Shown: one piece after another, positions 17,571 to 27,581 of the stretch
How the letters are laid out: every line of letters starts with the position of its first letter
Numbering within the stretch: position 1 is the first letter of the stretch
DNA from: Intrasporangiaceae bacterium URHB0013
GTDB lineage: Bacteria > Actinomycetota > Actinomycetes > Actinomycetales > Dermatophilaceae
Direction: 5' to 3'
Assembly: GCA_000620545.1 (NCBI GenBank)
Contig: JIBA01000013.1
Span: forward strand, 310,001-374,000
DNA: 64,000 bases
The notes under the pieces: model-generated
Databases searched by the model: none
What the model saw: the letters and a program-made list of their open reading frames with translations, nothing else
What the model was told of the DNA's origin: nothing
Position numbers and translations under genes: made by a program

Positions 17571-17699
17571 ACCGAGCGCGCCCGGTGGCCGGCAAACCGG
17601 TCACGGTACGGTCACGGATAGGCCCTTCCCGTGCGGGCGCGAGCGCCTTCCGCCGACCCGCCGGTCACCACCGGCCCGCGGATAGGCGCATACTGAAGG

Positions 17700-17924
17700 G
17701 TGCCCACACACGGAACGCCCGATCGCCGCCGCCACCTGTCCAGCTCCCCGTTCAGGCCGGCTCCGGCGCCAGACATCGAGGAGTTCTCGGTCGGTGACCG
17801 GGTCTCCCACCTGCGCCACGGCCTCGGTGTGGTCGTCGCCTGCAGCCCCGCCACCGTGACCCTGCGCTTCGAGTCAGGCGTCGTCCGGGTCAACAGCCCG
17901 TTCGACCGGCTGACGCGGCTCTGA
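17700..17924 (+). CDS. Small CarD/UvrD-C-like Tudor-fold protein
   Basis: Short protein, 74 aa. Residues 29-70 (FSVGDRVSHLRHGLGVVVAC ... VRVNSPFDRLTRL) resemble the Tudor-like domain of CarD and the UvrD/PcrA C-terminus, which contacts RNA polymerase. The first 25 residues are basic and Pro-rich. The GTG start at 17700 follows CATACT by 5 nt, so its start and expression are uncertain. It could be a small RNAP-associated factor; this is a fold-level guess. Confidence 0.6.
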   Translation: MPTHGTPDRRRHLSSSPFRPAPAPDIEEFSVGDRVSHLRHGLGVVVACSPATVTLRFESGVVRVNSPFDRLTRL

Positions 17925-17952
17925 GCGGCTGTCGAGCCGCCTGCCGGGCGCA

Positions 17953-17988
17953 CTCCGAGCCCAACCCCGAGCCCAACTCCGAGCCGAC
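17953..17988. repeat. 12-bp imperfect tandem repeat
   Basis: Three 12-bp units with the core CTCCGAGCCCAA (17953-17964, 17965-17976, 17977-17988), downstream of a GCGGCT/AGCCGC hairpin (17925-17940) that follows the CarD-like stop. Otherwise the 17925-18100 gap holds nothing recognisable. Confidence 0.55.
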
Positions 17989-18103
17989 TGCGAGCCGTGT
18001 CTCGTCCGCCGCGGCGCGAGGGCCGCGCCGTTCGGGGCGACGTCCAGACGGGCGTGACGCGGCGGCACCCGGGCCCGACCTGACCAAACGCCGGGCATGA
18101 CGA

Positions 18104-18131
18104 AAGGCCGGTCCCCGAGGGGACCGGCCTT
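18104..18131. terminator. cspA terminator
   Basis: Perfect stem AAGGCCGGTCCCC (18104-18116) with GGGGACCGGCCTT (18119-18131), about 40 nt after the cspA stop. On the minus strand it is followed by TTTCG. It can serve the plus-strand gene too. Confidence 0.85.
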
Positions 18132-18170
18132 CGTCGTGCGGACTGTGGGTCCGCCGAGCTCAGCGAGCGA

Positions 18171-18371
18171 TCAGAGAGCGCGGACGCGCATCGCCTGCGG
18201 GCCCTTGGGACCCTGCTCGACGTCGAACTCGACGGCCTGGTTCTCCTCGAGGCTGCGGTAGCCGTTGCCCGTGATCTCCGAGTAGTGGACGAAGACGTCG
18301 GGACCCTCGGTCGGGGCGATGAAGCCGAAGCCCTTCTCCGAGTTGAACCACTTGACGGTTCCCTGTGCCAT
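18171..18371 (-). CDS. cspA: Cold-shock protein CspA family
   Basis: Single OB-fold cold-shock protein, 66 aa, with RNP1 KGFGFIAP and RNP2 DVFVHYSEI. It binds single-stranded RNA/DNA and melts RNA structure. ATG at 18371 has an AAAGGAGA site. A long open frame upstream (to 18815) is a shadow of the leader. The leader of up to about 250 nt is unusually long for this window, as in cold-shock mRNAs. Confidence 0.97.
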   Translation of the reverse strand: MAQGTVKWFNSEKGFGFIAPTEGPDVFVHYSEITGNGYRSLEENQAVEFDVEQGPKGPQAMRVRAL

Positions 18372-18464
18372 GTTTTCTCCTTTGGGTGGAAGTGAGTCGT
18401 TGCCTGTCAGCGACCCCCGGTCGGCAGAGACGCGACCACTCCAGAAACCCTGAAGAAACAGTTG

Positions 18465-18491
18465 CGCTCGCAAATGCGTTCCTTGCGAGCG
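18465..18491 (-). promoter_or_regulatory. Inverted repeat upstream of cspA
   Basis: CGCTCGCAA (18465-18473) and TTGCGAGCG (18483-18491) form a 9-bp inverted repeat with a 9-nt spacer, about 95 nt upstream of the cspA start. It may be an operator or part of a structured cold-shock leader. I could not place a convincing -10. Confidence 0.4.
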
Positions 18492-18624
18492 TGCGAAGAC
18501 ACGAGCACCAAAAACGCCGACCGGTGGCTCACACCATAGCCGACCGGGCGGCCCGGGCGACAATCGTGGCACGGCGCGGCGCCGGCCCCACTGGAGCGTC
18601 GGGGGTCCGGCTGCCCCGACCGGC

Positions 18625-21504
18625 TCAGTCGAGCCGGTCGGCGGCCACGACACCGCGCAGGACGCTCTCGCTGGCCCGCCGGGCCGTCGTCGCCAGGTCC
18701 GGGTCGGCCGCGTCCGTGAGCTGCCCGAGCAGGTCGATGACCTGCTTGCAGCGACGCACGAAGTCGCCTGCCGCGAGGTCGGTCCCGCGGAGGACGTCCT
18801 CGAGGCGCTGCCCACTCGCCCACCGGTGCATGGCCCACGCGAGGCCGGCGTCCGGCATACCCGTGCGAGGGAGCGCCAGGGCGCCCTCGGCGTCCTCGAG
18901 GTCCGACCAGATCCGGATCATCCGGTCGTACGCCTCACGCACGTCGTCGTTGGGCCACTGCGGGGTCAGACCGATCTCCTCCCGCCGCGCCTCGTGGAGC
19001 AGCGTCGAGACGATCGCCGCAAGCGACGGCGGATCGAGCCGGCGCCACAGACCCTCGCGCAACGACTCGGCCGCGAGCAGGTCCTTCTCCGTGTAGAGCT
19101 GGCGCAGGCGGTCACCGTCCGCGGTGACCGTCTGGCCTCCGGCACCGAGGTAGCCCATCTCGACGAGCAGCTCGCAGATGCGGTCGAAGGTCTTGGCGAC
19201 GGAGTTGGTGCGCCCGTCGATCTTGCGCTGGATGCCGTCGGTCTCACGCCGCAGGCGCCACCACCGCTCGGCCCAGCGGGCATGGTTCTCGCGGTCGGGA
19301 CAGCGGTGGCACGGATGCGCCTTCATCCGCCGGCGCAGCTCGTCGATCCGGTCGTCGGCAGGGTCGAGCTCGGCCTGGCGGCGGCGCGGTGGCGGGTCGT
19401 GCGGCATCGTCGCGCGCAGGGTCGCCGCGAGGTCACGGCGAGCCTTCGGGTTGCGCGCGTTGAACTGCTTGGGCACGCGCATGGAGCCGATCGGCTCGAG
19501 TGGTGTCGGGACGTCGTGGAGGGTGAGGCGGCGCAGCTGGTGGTCCTCCGTGACGACGGCCGGGGACGCCGCCTCCCCCTTGCCGCCGCGGTTGGGCATG
19601 ACGACCACGGCCAGTCCGCTGTGTCGTCCCGCGGGGACGCGCACGATGTCACCGATCTTCAGGGATTCCAGGGAGATCGCCGCGGCCGTGCGCATCGAGG
19701 CGGACCGCGCCCTGGCGCCCTCCTTCTCGACGTCACGGATCTCGTTGCGGATCGCGGCGTACTCGGCGAAGTCCCCGAGGTGGCACGTCATCTGCTCGGC
19801 GTAGCCGGCGAGGGCCTCTTCGTTGCGGCGAACCGTGCGGACGAAGCCCACGACGGCTCGGTCGGCCTGGAACTGCGCGAACGAGGTCTCGAGGATCTCG
19901 CGGGCGCTCTCGCGGCCGAACTGGCGGACGAGGTTGACGGCCATGTTGTACGTCGGTCGGAAGCTCGATCGCAGCGGGTAGGTGCGTGTCGATGCGAGGC
20001 CGGCGACGGCGGCTGGGTCCAGGCCGGGGTTCCACAGGACGACGGCGTGCCCCTCGACGTCGATGCCGCGACGTCCCGCGCGCCCGGTCAGCTGGGTGTA
20101 CTCGGCGGGCGAGATGTCGACATGGTTCTCGCCGTTGAACTTCACGAGCTTCTCGATCACCACCGTCCGCGCCGGCATGTTGATCCCGAGCGCCAACGTC
20201 TCCGTCGCGAAGACGGCGCGGACCCGGCCGGCAGTGAAGAGCTCCTCGACGATCTCGCGGAACGTGGGCAGCATGCCGGCGTGGTGCGCCGCGAAACCGC
20301 GGGACAGCCCGTCGACGAAGTCCCAGTAGCCGAGCACCGACAGGTCCTCCTCGGCCAGGCCCTGGATGCGCTCCTCCACGAGTCGACGGTTCGCCTCCCC
20401 CTCGGTCTCGGGGATGAGGCGCATGCCGCTGGACAGCAGCTGACCCACCGCGCCGTCGCAGCCCGCCCGACTGAAGATGAACGTGATCGCGGGCAGCAGA
20501 CCCGTGCGCTCGAGGCGCTCGATGACCTCGGCGCGGGTCGCTCCCCCACCGGGTCGACCGCCACGCGCGAAGCCGCGACCGCCGTCGCCGCCACCGGGCC
20601 CTCGGCCTGCGGACACCTCGTTGCCGCGACGTCCCCGTCCGGCCCAGTCGTCCCGGCCGCCACGACCGCCGCTGCCGGAGCCACCGCGCCCTCCCTTGCC
20701 GCGCGGACGGCCCTTGTCCCGACCGCCCCGGGAGCTGACCCAGTGGGAGTCCCAGGCGCCGCGCCCCTCGGAGCCGCGGATCGCATGCACGAGGTCGGGG
20801 TTGACGCTGACCGAGTAGCGACCGGGCGAGGCTGCGAGGTGCGCGTCGTCCTCGCGCGCGTCGCGCTCCTCGACGAAGAGGTCGAAAAGGGTCTGCCCGA
20901 CCATCATGTGCTGCCACAGCGGCACCGGACGGTGCTCCGAGACGATGACCTCCGTGTCCCCCCGCACCTCGCCGAGCCAGGCGCCGAACTCCTCGGCGTT
21001 GCTCACGGTGGCCGACAGGGACACGACACTGACGTCGGGGGGCAGGTGGATGATGACCTCCTCCCACACCGCCCCGCGGAAGCGGTCGGCGAGGTAGTGG
21101 ACCTCGTCCATGACGACCCAGCCGAGCCCGCGGAGGGTCGTCGAGCCGGCATACATCATGTTGCGCAGGACCTCGGTCGTCATGACGACGATCGGGGCCT
21201 CGCCGTTGATGGACGCGTCACCGGTCAGCAGGCCCACCCTCTCGGCGCCGTGGACGCGGACGAGGTCGGTGTACTTCTGGTTCGACAGGGCCTTGATCGG
21301 CGTCGTGTAGAACGCCTTCCGTCCGGTCGCCAAGGCCATGTGCACGGCGAACTCGCCCACGATGGTCTTGCCGGCGCCGGTCGGGGCGGCCACGAGGACG
21401 CCGCGCCCTTCCTCGACCGCACGGCACGCCTCGGTCTGGAAGTCGTCGAGCGGGAAGTCGAACTGGGCGGCGAACTCGGCCAGCCGCGGCCAGGTGGCGA
21501 TCAC
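18625..21504 (-). CDS. helY: Ski2-like RNA helicase HelY
   Basis: DEVH-box SF2 helicase, 959 aa. Walker A APTGAGKT (40-47), DEVH at 133-136, SLSATVSN, the second RecA domain and a C-terminal Ski2/Mtr4-like domain are all present. Residues about 259-321, between the two RecA domains, form an RGG-rich low-complexity insert with many RG/GRG steps. GTG at 21504 overlaps the dagK stop (GTGA); the frame remains open to 21774 but overlaps dagK with no homology. Position next to tatC/tatA and pafBC is conserved in actinobacteria. Likely role: RNA processing or decay. Confidence 0.93.
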   Translation of the reverse strand: MIATWPRLAEFAAQFDFPLDDFQTEACRAVEEGRGVLVAAPTGAGKTIVGEFAVHMALATGRKAFYTTPIKALSNQKYTDLVRVHGAERVGLLTGDASINGEAPIVVMTTEVLRNMMYAGSTTLRGLGWVVMDEVHYLADRFRGAVWEEVIIHLPPDVSVVSLSATVSNAEEFGAWLGEVRGDTEVIVSEHRPVPLWQHMMVGQTLFDLFVEERDAREDDAHLAASPGRYSVSVNPDLVHAIRGSEGRGAWDSHWVSSRGGRDKGRPRGKGGRGGSGSGGRGGRDDWAGRGRRGNEVSAGRGPGGGDGGRGFARGGRPGGGATRAEVIERLERTGLLPAITFIFSRAGCDGAVGQLLSSGMRLIPETEGEANRRLVEERIQGLAEEDLSVLGYWDFVDGLSRGFAAHHAGMLPTFREIVEELFTAGRVRAVFATETLALGINMPARTVVIEKLVKFNGENHVDISPAEYTQLTGRAGRRGIDVEGHAVVLWNPGLDPAAVAGLASTRTYPLRSSFRPTYNMAVNLVRQFGRESAREILETSFAQFQADRAVVGFVRTVRRNEEALAGYAEQMTCHLGDFAEYAAIRNEIRDVEKEGARARSASMRTAAAISLESLKIGDIVRVPAGRHSGLAVVVMPNRGGKGEAASPAVVTEDHQLRRLTLHDVPTPLEPIGSMRVPKQFNARNPKARRDLAATLRATMPHDPPPRRRQAELDPADDRIDELRRRMKAHPCHRCPDRENHARWAERWWRLRRETDGIQRKIDGRTNSVAKTFDRICELLVEMGYLGAGGQTVTADGDRLRQLYTEKDLLAAESLREGLWRRLDPPSLAAIVSTLLHEARREEIGLTPQWPNDDVREAYDRMIRIWSDLEDAEGALALPRTGMPDAGLAWAMHRWASGQRLEDVLRGTDLAAGDFVRRCKQVIDLLGQLTDAADPDLATTARRASESVLRGVVAADRLD

Positions 21505-22406
21505 GCAAGCACCTCCATCGGGGTCACGACGTTCAGGGCACCGGGCACGACCTCGGCGTCGATCGGAAGGACGGCGAACGTCTCGCCGTCGGCTTGTGAG
21601 TGGATACCGCTCGCCTCCAAGCGAACTCGCCGGGCGCGATGGATCTCGACGGCCGGGTGGGTGGTGTGCGTTCCTGAGTAGACCTTCGGGAAGACCCGGA
21701 GGAAGGTCGGGATCGACAACGCGTGGACGATGAGCACGTCGAACCAGCCGTCGGCGACGTCGGCGTCGGGGCACACGCGCATGCCGCCGCCGAACGAGGT
21801 GGTGTTGGCGACGGCGACGAGCATCGCCCGCGTCTCGATGCGGCGCCCGTCGAGCTCGACGGCATACGGGATGGGCCGGAAGACCGGCAGCTCACGCAAC
21901 ACTGCGAGGGTGTAGCGCATCTGCCCGCGCGGCCACGTCATGCGTTGTGCCCGAGAGTTGACGACGGCGTCGAAGCCAGCACCGAGGACGCCACCGAACC
22001 ACTTCTCACCGGCGACGCCGTGGGTGACCCGGCCGAGGTCGATCTGTCGCGTGTGTCCGTCGGCGAGCAGCGCCGTGGCCGCGCGGGCGTCGTGGAGCGG
22101 CAGACCGAGGTTGCGCGCAAAGTCGTTGCCCGTGCCCGCGGCGACGACGACGAGGCGCGACGACGTGCCGGCACAGAGGTTGACCCCCAGGTGCACCATG
22201 CCGTCACCGCCGACGACCACCACCGTGTCGACGCCCTGCGAGACCACCTCACCGGCCCGCACACGAGCCTGCTGGTAGTCGCTCCCCGACACGTCCACGA
22301 CGTCATGACCTGCCGTGTGGAGCAGCCGCCGGGTCTCGTCGCCGATCTCGCGTCCGATGCCCTTGCCGGAGGTCGGGTTGACGATCAGGGCGACGCGCTG
22401 GGACAC
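21501..22406 (-). CDS. Diacylglycerol kinase-family lipid kinase
   Basis: YegS/DagK-type lipid kinase, 301 aa, with the phosphate-binding VNPTSGKG, the GGDGMV motif (about residue 67) and AAGTGNDFARNLGLP. It probably phosphorylates diacylglycerol or a related lipid to feed phospholipid recycling. GTG at 22406 follows TAGCGT by 7 nt (22419-22414); that hexamer overlaps the tatC stop, so a separate leaderless promoter is likely. Coupled to helY by GTGA. Confidence 0.9.
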   Translation of the reverse strand: MSQRVALIVNPTSGKGIGREIGDETRRLLHTAGHDVVDVSGSDYQQARVRAGEVVSQGVDTVVVVGGDGMVHLGVNLCAGTSSRLVVVAAGTGNDFARNLGLPLHDARAATALLADGHTRQIDLGRVTHGVAGEKWFGGVLGAGFDAVVNSRAQRMTWPRGQMRYTLAVLRELPVFRPIPYAVELDGRRIETRAMLVAVANTTSFGGGMRVCPDADVADGWFDVLIVHALSIPTFLRVFPKVYSGTHTTHPAVEIHRARRVRLEASGIHSQADGETFAVLPIDAEVVPGALNVVTPMEVLA

Positions 22407-22416
22407 ACCCGGAACG

Positions 22417-23223
22417 CTACAGGGCAGAAGCCTGGTCGTCGGGGACGTCCAACCAGTCCGGCTTGTGCTCCTGCTTGCGACGGTCGAGCAGGAAGGCGAT
22501 CCCGACCGAGGCGAAGTAGAGCAGCACCATCGGGCTGGCGAGGAAGAGCATGGTGTACGCGTCGGGCGTCGGGGTCATGATCGCCGCGAAGACGAGGATG
22601 ATCATCACCGCCGGCCGCCAGCCCTTGAGCATCGCCTGCGCCGACAGGACCCCGACGACGTTGAGGGCGACGAGGAAGACCGGGAGCAGGAACGCGCAGC
22701 CGAAGGCGACGATGAACTTGAGGACGAAGTTGAGGTACTGGGACCCGTCCTGCAGGTTGTAGGCGCCCTCGGGCGTGAAGCCGAGCAGGACCGCGACGGC
22801 CTTCGGCACCATGATGAAGGCGAAGAAGCAGCCTGCGAGGAACAGCGGCACGGCGGCGACCACGAAGAGCCGCGCGATGAGCTTCTCCTTCTTCGTCAGC
22901 CCGGGGACGATGAAGCCCCAGATCTGGAAGAGCCACACGGGCGACGCCAGGATGAGCCCGACGAACAGGGACGTCGTCAGCTGCAGCGCGAAGGCGTCGG
23001 TCATCCCCGCGAAGTTGATGTTGACGACGCCCTCGCGGCCGGCCTGGAGCTCCTTGAGCGGCCTCGTCAGCGCGTCGATGACCTCGTCGTAGTAGATCCA
23101 GCCGAGCACGCCGCCGATGATGATCGCGATGGCGCTGATGGTGATGCGGTTGCGCAGCTCACGGAGGTGGTCGCCGAGCGACATCCGCCCCTCGGGGTCG
23201 CGCTGGCGTCGCAGTGACGGCAT
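22417..23223 (-). CDS. tatC: Sec-independent protein translocase TatC
   Basis: Polytopic core of the twin-arginine translocase, 268 aa with six predicted membrane segments. It binds RR signal peptides. Seen: N-terminal MSLGDHLRELRNR, the P-rich periplasmic loop LASPVWLFQIWGFIVPGL, and F/E-containing FTPEGAY. 39 nt separate it from tatA; order tatA-tatC-dagK-helY is conserved. A cytoplasmic tail of 20 charged residues ends the protein. Confidence 0.95.
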   Translation of the reverse strand: MPSLRRQRDPEGRMSLGDHLRELRNRITISAIAIIIGGVLGWIYYDEVIDALTRPLKELQAGREGVVNINFAGMTDAFALQLTTSLFVGLILASPVWLFQIWGFIVPGLTKKEKLIARLFVVAAVPLFLAGCFFAFIMVPKAVAVLLGFTPEGAYNLQDGSQYLNFVLKFIVAFGCAFLLPVFLVALNVVGVLSAQAMLKGWRPAVMIILVFAAIMTPTPDAYTMLFLASPMVLLYFASVGIAFLLDRRKQEHKPDWLDVPDDQASAL

Positions 23224-23262
23224 TCAGGTGAGTCCGTGTGAAGGGTTCGGGAACCGACCCAC

Positions 23263-23628
23263 TCAGAACGTCGTGTCGCGACGGAGGTCGTCCGTGCTGC
23301 TCGTCGACGTCGGGGTCGCGGACGAGCCGCCGGCCCGAAGCCGGTCCGCCTCGGCACGGGCCTCGGCCGCACGTCGCTCCGCGTCGGCGAGACGGGCGTC
23401 GGCGGCCCGTCGCTCGGCGTCGGCATCGACGACGTCACCGGGCACGGTGGACCTCGACGCGTCGCTCTGGGCGGGCTTGCCGTCCTTCTTCAGCTCGTCG
23501 ACCTCGGACTTGAAGACCCGGGCGGAGCGGCCGAGGCTGCGGGCCATGTCGGGGAGCTTCTTCCAGCCGAACAGGGCGATGAGCACGACCGCGATGATGA
23601 TGAGTTCGGGGGCACCCAGGTTGGGCAT
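23263..23628 (-). CDS. tatA: Sec-independent translocase subunit TatA
   Basis: Pore-forming Tat subunit, 121 aa: one N-terminal membrane helix ([20 protein letters not shown] with the FG hinge), an amphipathic helix and a long charged tail. The tail contains an Ala/Arg/Glu-rich heptad-like repeat ([20 protein letters not shown]), longer than in minimal TatA proteins. ATG at 23628 with GGAGAC; the upstream frame to 23772 is not used. Confidence 0.94.
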   Translation of the reverse strand: MPNLGAPELIIIAVVLIALFGWKKLPDMARSLGRSARVFKSEVDELKKDGKPAQSDASRSTVPGDVVDADAERRAADARLADAERRAAEARAEADRLRAGGSSATPTSTSSTDDLRRDTTF

Positions 23629-23852
23629 GGTTACGTCTCCTCGTCGAAAGCCGGTTCGGATCCGAACCGTCATGGTGCAGCCTCGGTGCTGCAGGTGACC
23701 AGCATACGTGCGCCGGGTGAACGTCACCTGTGCGCCGCCCACGAGAACGGGATCTGACCAGCATGTGGGCACCGGTGGTCAGTGGGTGGACACCGGTGCG
23801 GCCGGGTGCGGCGGCGCCGACCGACGCGGGCGACGCGGGACGCCGGGCCCGG

Positions 23853-24845
23853 TCAGTCGGTCTGGCCGTAGGCCGCCAGGGCGGAACGCGCCTCGTCAGC
23901 CACGGCGTCGACGAGCTCCGGGGGCTCGACGACGCGCGCCTCTCCCCCGAGGCGCAGCACGAGTCGACGCACGAGCGCGGGGTCGGCGACCTTGAGCGTG
24001 ACGCGCAGGGGGCCGTCGGCCCCCCGCTCGACGCCCTCGTTCGGGTAGTAGTCCGCGATCCAGGCCGCCCAACGGCTCGCCTCGATGACGACGGTGAGAT
24101 CGTTCTCGCCCGGGACGAAGACGTCGTCGAGGTCTCGCGCCTGCACACCTTGGGGCGGCGTGCCGTCGACGTCGAGGACGGACACGTCCTCGACCCGGTC
24201 GAGCCGGAAGAGCCGGACGCCCACCGCGCGGTGGCAGTAGCCCTCGACGTACCACTGCGAGTCGACGTTGAGGATGCGCATGATGTCGACGTCGCGCTCC
24301 GTCGACTCGTCACGCGTGGCGACGTAGTAGCGCAGGTGGACCCGGCGGCCGCGGGCGAACGCGTCCTTGAGCGTCGCCATGGCCGGGTGCTGGCTGCCGT
24401 CGTCGAGGTCGAGGTCGATGCGTCCCGTGGGCTCGCCGACCGTCGTGGCTGCGGCGGCCCGGATCTTCTCGAGCGTGCGTTCGACGACGTCCGAGCCCAC
24501 GATCGTGGCCCCTAGGGCCTGCAGGCCCGCCGTGAGCGTGACCGCCTCGTCGCGGGTGAGGCGCATCGGTGCGGCGATGTCGTCGGCGTTGTCGAGGTAG
24601 ATGTATCCCGTGTCCCACTGGGCGTCGATGAGCTCGGCGTGCCCGTAGCCGGGCGTGCCGCAGACGAAGAGCAGCTCGAGGTCCTCGACGACCTGCTCCT
24701 CGTCGACCCCGAACTCGTGCGCCGCCTCGGCGATGGACACGCCGCGGTGCTGCAGCAGCCACGGGACCATGTCGAGCAGTCGGCCGAGCCGCTGCGTCGC
24801 CGTCTCGGGAGCCCGTCGTGCGGCCGTGCGTCGTGTCGCGCTCAT
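23853..24845 (-). CDS. pafC: WYL-domain regulator PafC
   Basis: Transcription factor of 330 aa with an N-terminal winged helix, a central WYL domain (seen as QWYVEGYCHRAVGVRLFRLDR) and the WCX C-terminal extension. PafB and PafC act together as activators of the LexA/RecA-independent DNA-damage response in mycobacteria. The start overlaps the pafB stop (ATGA). They keep their place between pafA and tatA. Confidence 0.93.
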   Translation of the reverse strand: MSATRRTAARRAPETATQRLGRLLDMVPWLLQHRGVSIAEAAHEFGVDEEQVVEDLELLFVCGTPGYGHAELIDAQWDTGYIYLDNADDIAAPMRLTRDEAVTLTAGLQALGATIVGSDVVERTLEKIRAAAATTVGEPTGRIDLDLDDGSQHPAMATLKDAFARGRRVHLRYYVATRDESTERDVDIMRILNVDSQWYVEGYCHRAVGVRLFRLDRVEDVSVLDVDGTPPQGVQARDLDDVFVPGENDLTVVIEASRWAAWIADYYPNEGVERGADGPLRVTLKVADPALVRRLVLRLGGEARVVEPPELVDAVADEARSALAAYGQTD

Positions 24846-25867
24846 GCGTGCGCCTCCGTGGTCGCGGTGGAGGCGTCATCCGCGGAGCCGGGCGTCCCCG
24901 GGTGCGCCGCGGCCACCGCGAGCAGTGCCGACCGGACCCCCGCGACGAGCTCGGGTGGCGACACGGCAACCGCGTGGGTGCCGAGCGCGACGACGTCGCG
25001 TTCGGTCGTGCCACGCCGGTAGGGCACCTCGATCTCGGCCCACTGCTCGTCGAGCTCGGTGGTTCGCACGGCGTGGCGGCGCAGCGTGTGACCTCGCCCG
25101 TGGCGCAACCGGACCGCGGCCGTGCCCTCCGGCTCCGGGAGCTGCGCCTCGAGGGCCACCTCGGGCACGTGGTCCGACGGGACGGCATAGGTGCCAGCCC
25201 TCCCCTTGCGACGGACGGAGCCCTCGAAGCGGCTCAGCCGGAAGGCGCGCTCGTCACCGCGGTCGACGTCGTAGCCGGTGAGGTACCAACGGCCGTGCCA
25301 GTTCTTCAGCGCCCACGGCTGCACGTGGCGCGTCGTCAGCTCGCCGTCGTTCCTGCGGTAGTCGAAGGTGATCGGCTGCAGGGCCGACACCGCCGCATGA
25401 ACCGACTCGAATGCCGGCTCCTTGGTGCGGATGCGCGGCTCCGCGCCGGCCGCGATCGACTCGTCGATCTCGACGCCTGACAGGCGCAGCTTGCGCAGCC
25501 CCGCCGATGCGGCGCCCGAGATGCTGGCCGTCGACCAGGCCCGGGCAGCGAGGGCCAGGGCCGCGACCTCGTCGGGCTCGAACCGAATGGCCGGCAAGGT
25601 CGTCTCGCTCGCGTCGATGCGGTAGCCGACCTCGTCGTCGAAGAGGACGTCCAGCACCGTCGTCGTGATGGGGATCCCCATCTCGCGCAGCTCGTCCTTG
25701 TCTCGCTCGAACATCCGGTCGAACGCCTCGTCGGAGGTGGCCGCCGCGTACGCCGGGAGCGACTCACGGATCTTCTGCTTCGAGACCGGTCGCCGCGCCG
25801 ACTTGAGCGCGAGGATGAGGTTGAGCAGCCGTTCGGTCTTGTCGGCCGAGGCAGACGCAGGACTCAT
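24842..25867 (-). CDS. pafB: WYL-domain regulator PafB
   Basis: Partner of PafC, 341 aa. N-terminal HTH KTERLLNLILALKSARRPVS, central WYL strand (KNWHGRWYLTGYDVDRGDER AFRLSRF region), C-terminal WCX. ATG at 25867 with AGGAAGG. PafBC activate repair genes from TTGTCRGTG-type promoters in mycobacteria; I found no such site in this window. Divergent from the DUF3866 gene. Confidence 0.93.
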   Translation of the reverse strand: MSPASASADKTERLLNLILALKSARRPVSKQKIRESLPAYAAATSDEAFDRMFERDKDELREMGIPITTTVLDVLFDDEVGYRIDASETTLPAIRFEPDEVAALALAARAWSTASISGAASAGLRKLRLSGVEIDESIAAGAEPRIRTKEPAFESVHAAVSALQPITFDYRRNDGELTTRHVQPWALKNWHGRWYLTGYDVDRGDERAFRLSRFEGSVRRKGRAGTYAVPSDHVPEVALEAQLPEPEGTAAVRLRHGRGHTLRRHAVRTTELDEQWAEIEVPYRRGTTERDVVALGTHAVAVSPPELVAGVRSALLAVAAAHPGTPGSADDASTATTEAHA

Positions 25868-25933
25868 CGAGACCTTCCTGAAGGGGCGGCGGCGCGTGTG
25901 GGCAGTCCGACGCTACCCGAACAAGCGATCGAA

Positions 25934-25939
25934 TAGGGT
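25934..25939 (+). promoter_or_regulatory. -10 element of DUF3866 gene
   Basis: TAGGGT followed by 6 nt and the ATG at 25946, with no ribosome site. Leaderless transcription predicted. Confidence 0.55.
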
Positions 25940-25945
25940 CAGCCC

Positions 25946-27064
25946 ATGATCCAGTGGCGCCGGGGTGTCGTCGTCGAGGTGCACTCCCGCTGGGCCGGCG
26001 CCATCGAGTATGCCGTCCGGCTCGCCTCCGGGGTGGTGGTCCGCGCGCTCGGCTATGTCGAGGTCGTCGGCGACCTCGGTCCCGGGACCGCCGTGCTCCT
26101 CAACACGACGGCGCTCGAGCGCGGGCTCGGCACCGGTGGCCTCGCGATCGTCGTCGCGGCACCTGACGCGCTCCCCTGCCCTGTCGACGACGTCAGCACC
26201 GTGCCCGGCCACGTCGTCAAGGCACGCTACACCCCGAGCCAGACCATGGTCCGCGGCGTCGACGAGCAGGACAGCGAGCACCACGCGGTCCTTGCCGACG
26301 CGGACGACCTTGCGGGGCTGCCCGTCGTCGTCGCCGATCTTCACTCCGCACTACCGGCCATCCTGGCCGGCCTCCGCGAGAGCACGCGGTCGCTGCGGGT
26401 CGCCTACATCATGACCGACGGCGGCGCCCTGCCCATCGACTTCTCGCGCACCGTGGCGGCCCTGCGCGAGGCCGGTTGGCTCGATGCGTCCGTCACCGTC
26501 GGGCAGTCCTTCGGCGGCGACCTCGAGGCCGTCAACGTCCACACCGGCCTCCTGGCCGCGCACCACGTCGTCGGTGCCGACGTCGTCGTCGTCTCGCAGG
26601 GGCCGGGCAACCTCGGCACCGGCACCCGCTGGGGCTTCTCCGGGACCTCGGCCGGCGAGGCCGTGAACGCAGCCGGCACCCTCGGTGGCCGCCCCGTGTG
26701 CAGCCTGCGCATCTCCGAGGCCGATCCGCGCGAGCGGCACCGCGGCGTCTCGCACCACAGCCTGACGGCATACGGCCGCGTGGCGCTCGTGCCGGCCGAC
26801 GTGCCCGCGCCCCTTCTGGCCGGCGACGTCGGCGCCCGGGTCCTCGAGCAGGCACGGGCGCTCTCCGAGGCGAGCGGGGGCCGACTCACGGTGCACGAGG
26901 TCGACACCGACGGACTCGAGGTGGCCCTGCGGCAGGTGCCCGTGCCGCTGCGCACGATGGGTCGCGGATACGACGACGACCGCGCCGGATTCCTCGGCGC
27001 GGCCGTCGCAGGGCGGTATGCCGCCGGGCTGGCGAGCGTCCGGCGCGCGTCGCGCCCGGACTGA
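25946..27064 (+). CDS. DUF3866 family protein
   Basis: Actinobacterial protein of unknown function, 372 aa, recognised as the DUF3866 family. Notable segments are the N-terminal beta-rich WRRGVVVEVHSRWAGAIEY, VAYIMTDGGALPIDFSRTVA, the TVGQSFGGDLEAVNV region and DVVVVSQGPGNLGTGTRWGF; the last two look like a substrate-binding Rossmann-type arrangement. No signal peptide or membrane segment. It sits inside the pafA-pafB block in opposite orientation. No function assigned. Confidence 0.8.
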   Translation: MIQWRRGVVVEVHSRWAGAIEYAVRLASGVVVRALGYVEVVGDLGPGTAVLLNTTALERGLGTGGLAIVVAAPDALPCPVDDVSTVPGHVVKARYTPSQTMVRGVDEQDSEHHAVLADADDLAGLPVVVADLHSALPAILAGLRESTRSLRVAYIMTDGGALPIDFSRTVAALREAGWLDASVTVGQSFGGDLEAVNVHTGLLAAHHVVGADVVVVSQGPGNLGTGTRWGFSGTSAGEAVNAAGTLGGRPVCSLRISEADPRERHRGVSHHSLTAYGRVALVPADVPAPLLAGDVGARVLEQARALSEASGGRLTVHEVDTDGLEVALRQVPVPLRTMGRGYDDDRAGFLGAAVAGRYAAGLASVRRASRPD

Positions 27065-27152
27065 CGAGCTGTGCGAGCGAAGCCAGCGCGTCGAGGAGCG
27101 TGGCCTCAGTGCGCGCCGAGCTCGGCGTGCGGAGCGAGCCGATGTGGCGTGC

Positions 27153-27539
27153 TCAGCGCACGTCGTCGAGGTCGACGACGAAGATGAGCGCCTCACCGGG
27201 CTTGATGGCGGCTCCGGCACCACGGTCACCGTAGGCGAGGTGGGCAGGGATGGTGAGCCTGCGCCGACCACCCACCTTCATGCCCTCGATGCCCTTGTCC
27301 CAGCCGGGGATGACCATGCCGACGCCGAGGCGGAAGTCCAGAGCGCTGCCCCGGTTCCAGGACGAGTCGAACTCCTCGCCCGTCGAGTGCGCGACGCCGA
27401 CGTAGTGGGCGCTGACCGTGTCGCCGGCCTTCGCCTCGCGGCCGTCACCCTCGATGAGGTCCTCGACGACGAGGTCGGCGGGCGCGTCACCTTCCGGGAA
27501 GTCGATCTCCGGCTTCGTGCGGTTGGGGTCGAGTGCCAT
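27153..27539 (-). CDS. FKBP-type peptidyl-prolyl isomerase (cytoplasmic)
   Basis: Single-domain FKBP, 128 aa, catalysing cis-trans isomerisation of X-Pro bonds. Typical DTVSAHYVGVAHSTGEEFDS, VIPGWDKGIEGMKVGGRRRL and IPAHLAYGDRGAG are present. No signal peptide. ATG at 27539 with AAAGGGAA. A terminator separates it from the second FKBP gene upstream, so it is probably its own unit. Confidence 0.94.
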   Translation of the reverse strand: MALDPNRTKPEIDFPEGDAPADLVVEDLIEGDGREAKAGDTVSAHYVGVAHSTGEEFDSSWNRGSALDFRLGVGMVIPGWDKGIEGMKVGGRRRLTIPAHLAYGDRGAGAAIKPGEALIFVVDLDDVR

Positions 27540-27581
27540 GCTGCGGTTCCCTTTCGTTGGTGAGCTCAGGTGACTCGGTGG

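Noticed and set aside
21504-21774. N-terminal extension of HelY
   Set aside because: Would overlap dagK by 270 nt with arginine-rich non-homologous sequence.
25905-25945. LexA/SOS box at pafB
   Set aside because: CGAAC and GATCGAA elements lack the TCGAAC-N4-GTTCGA spacing.
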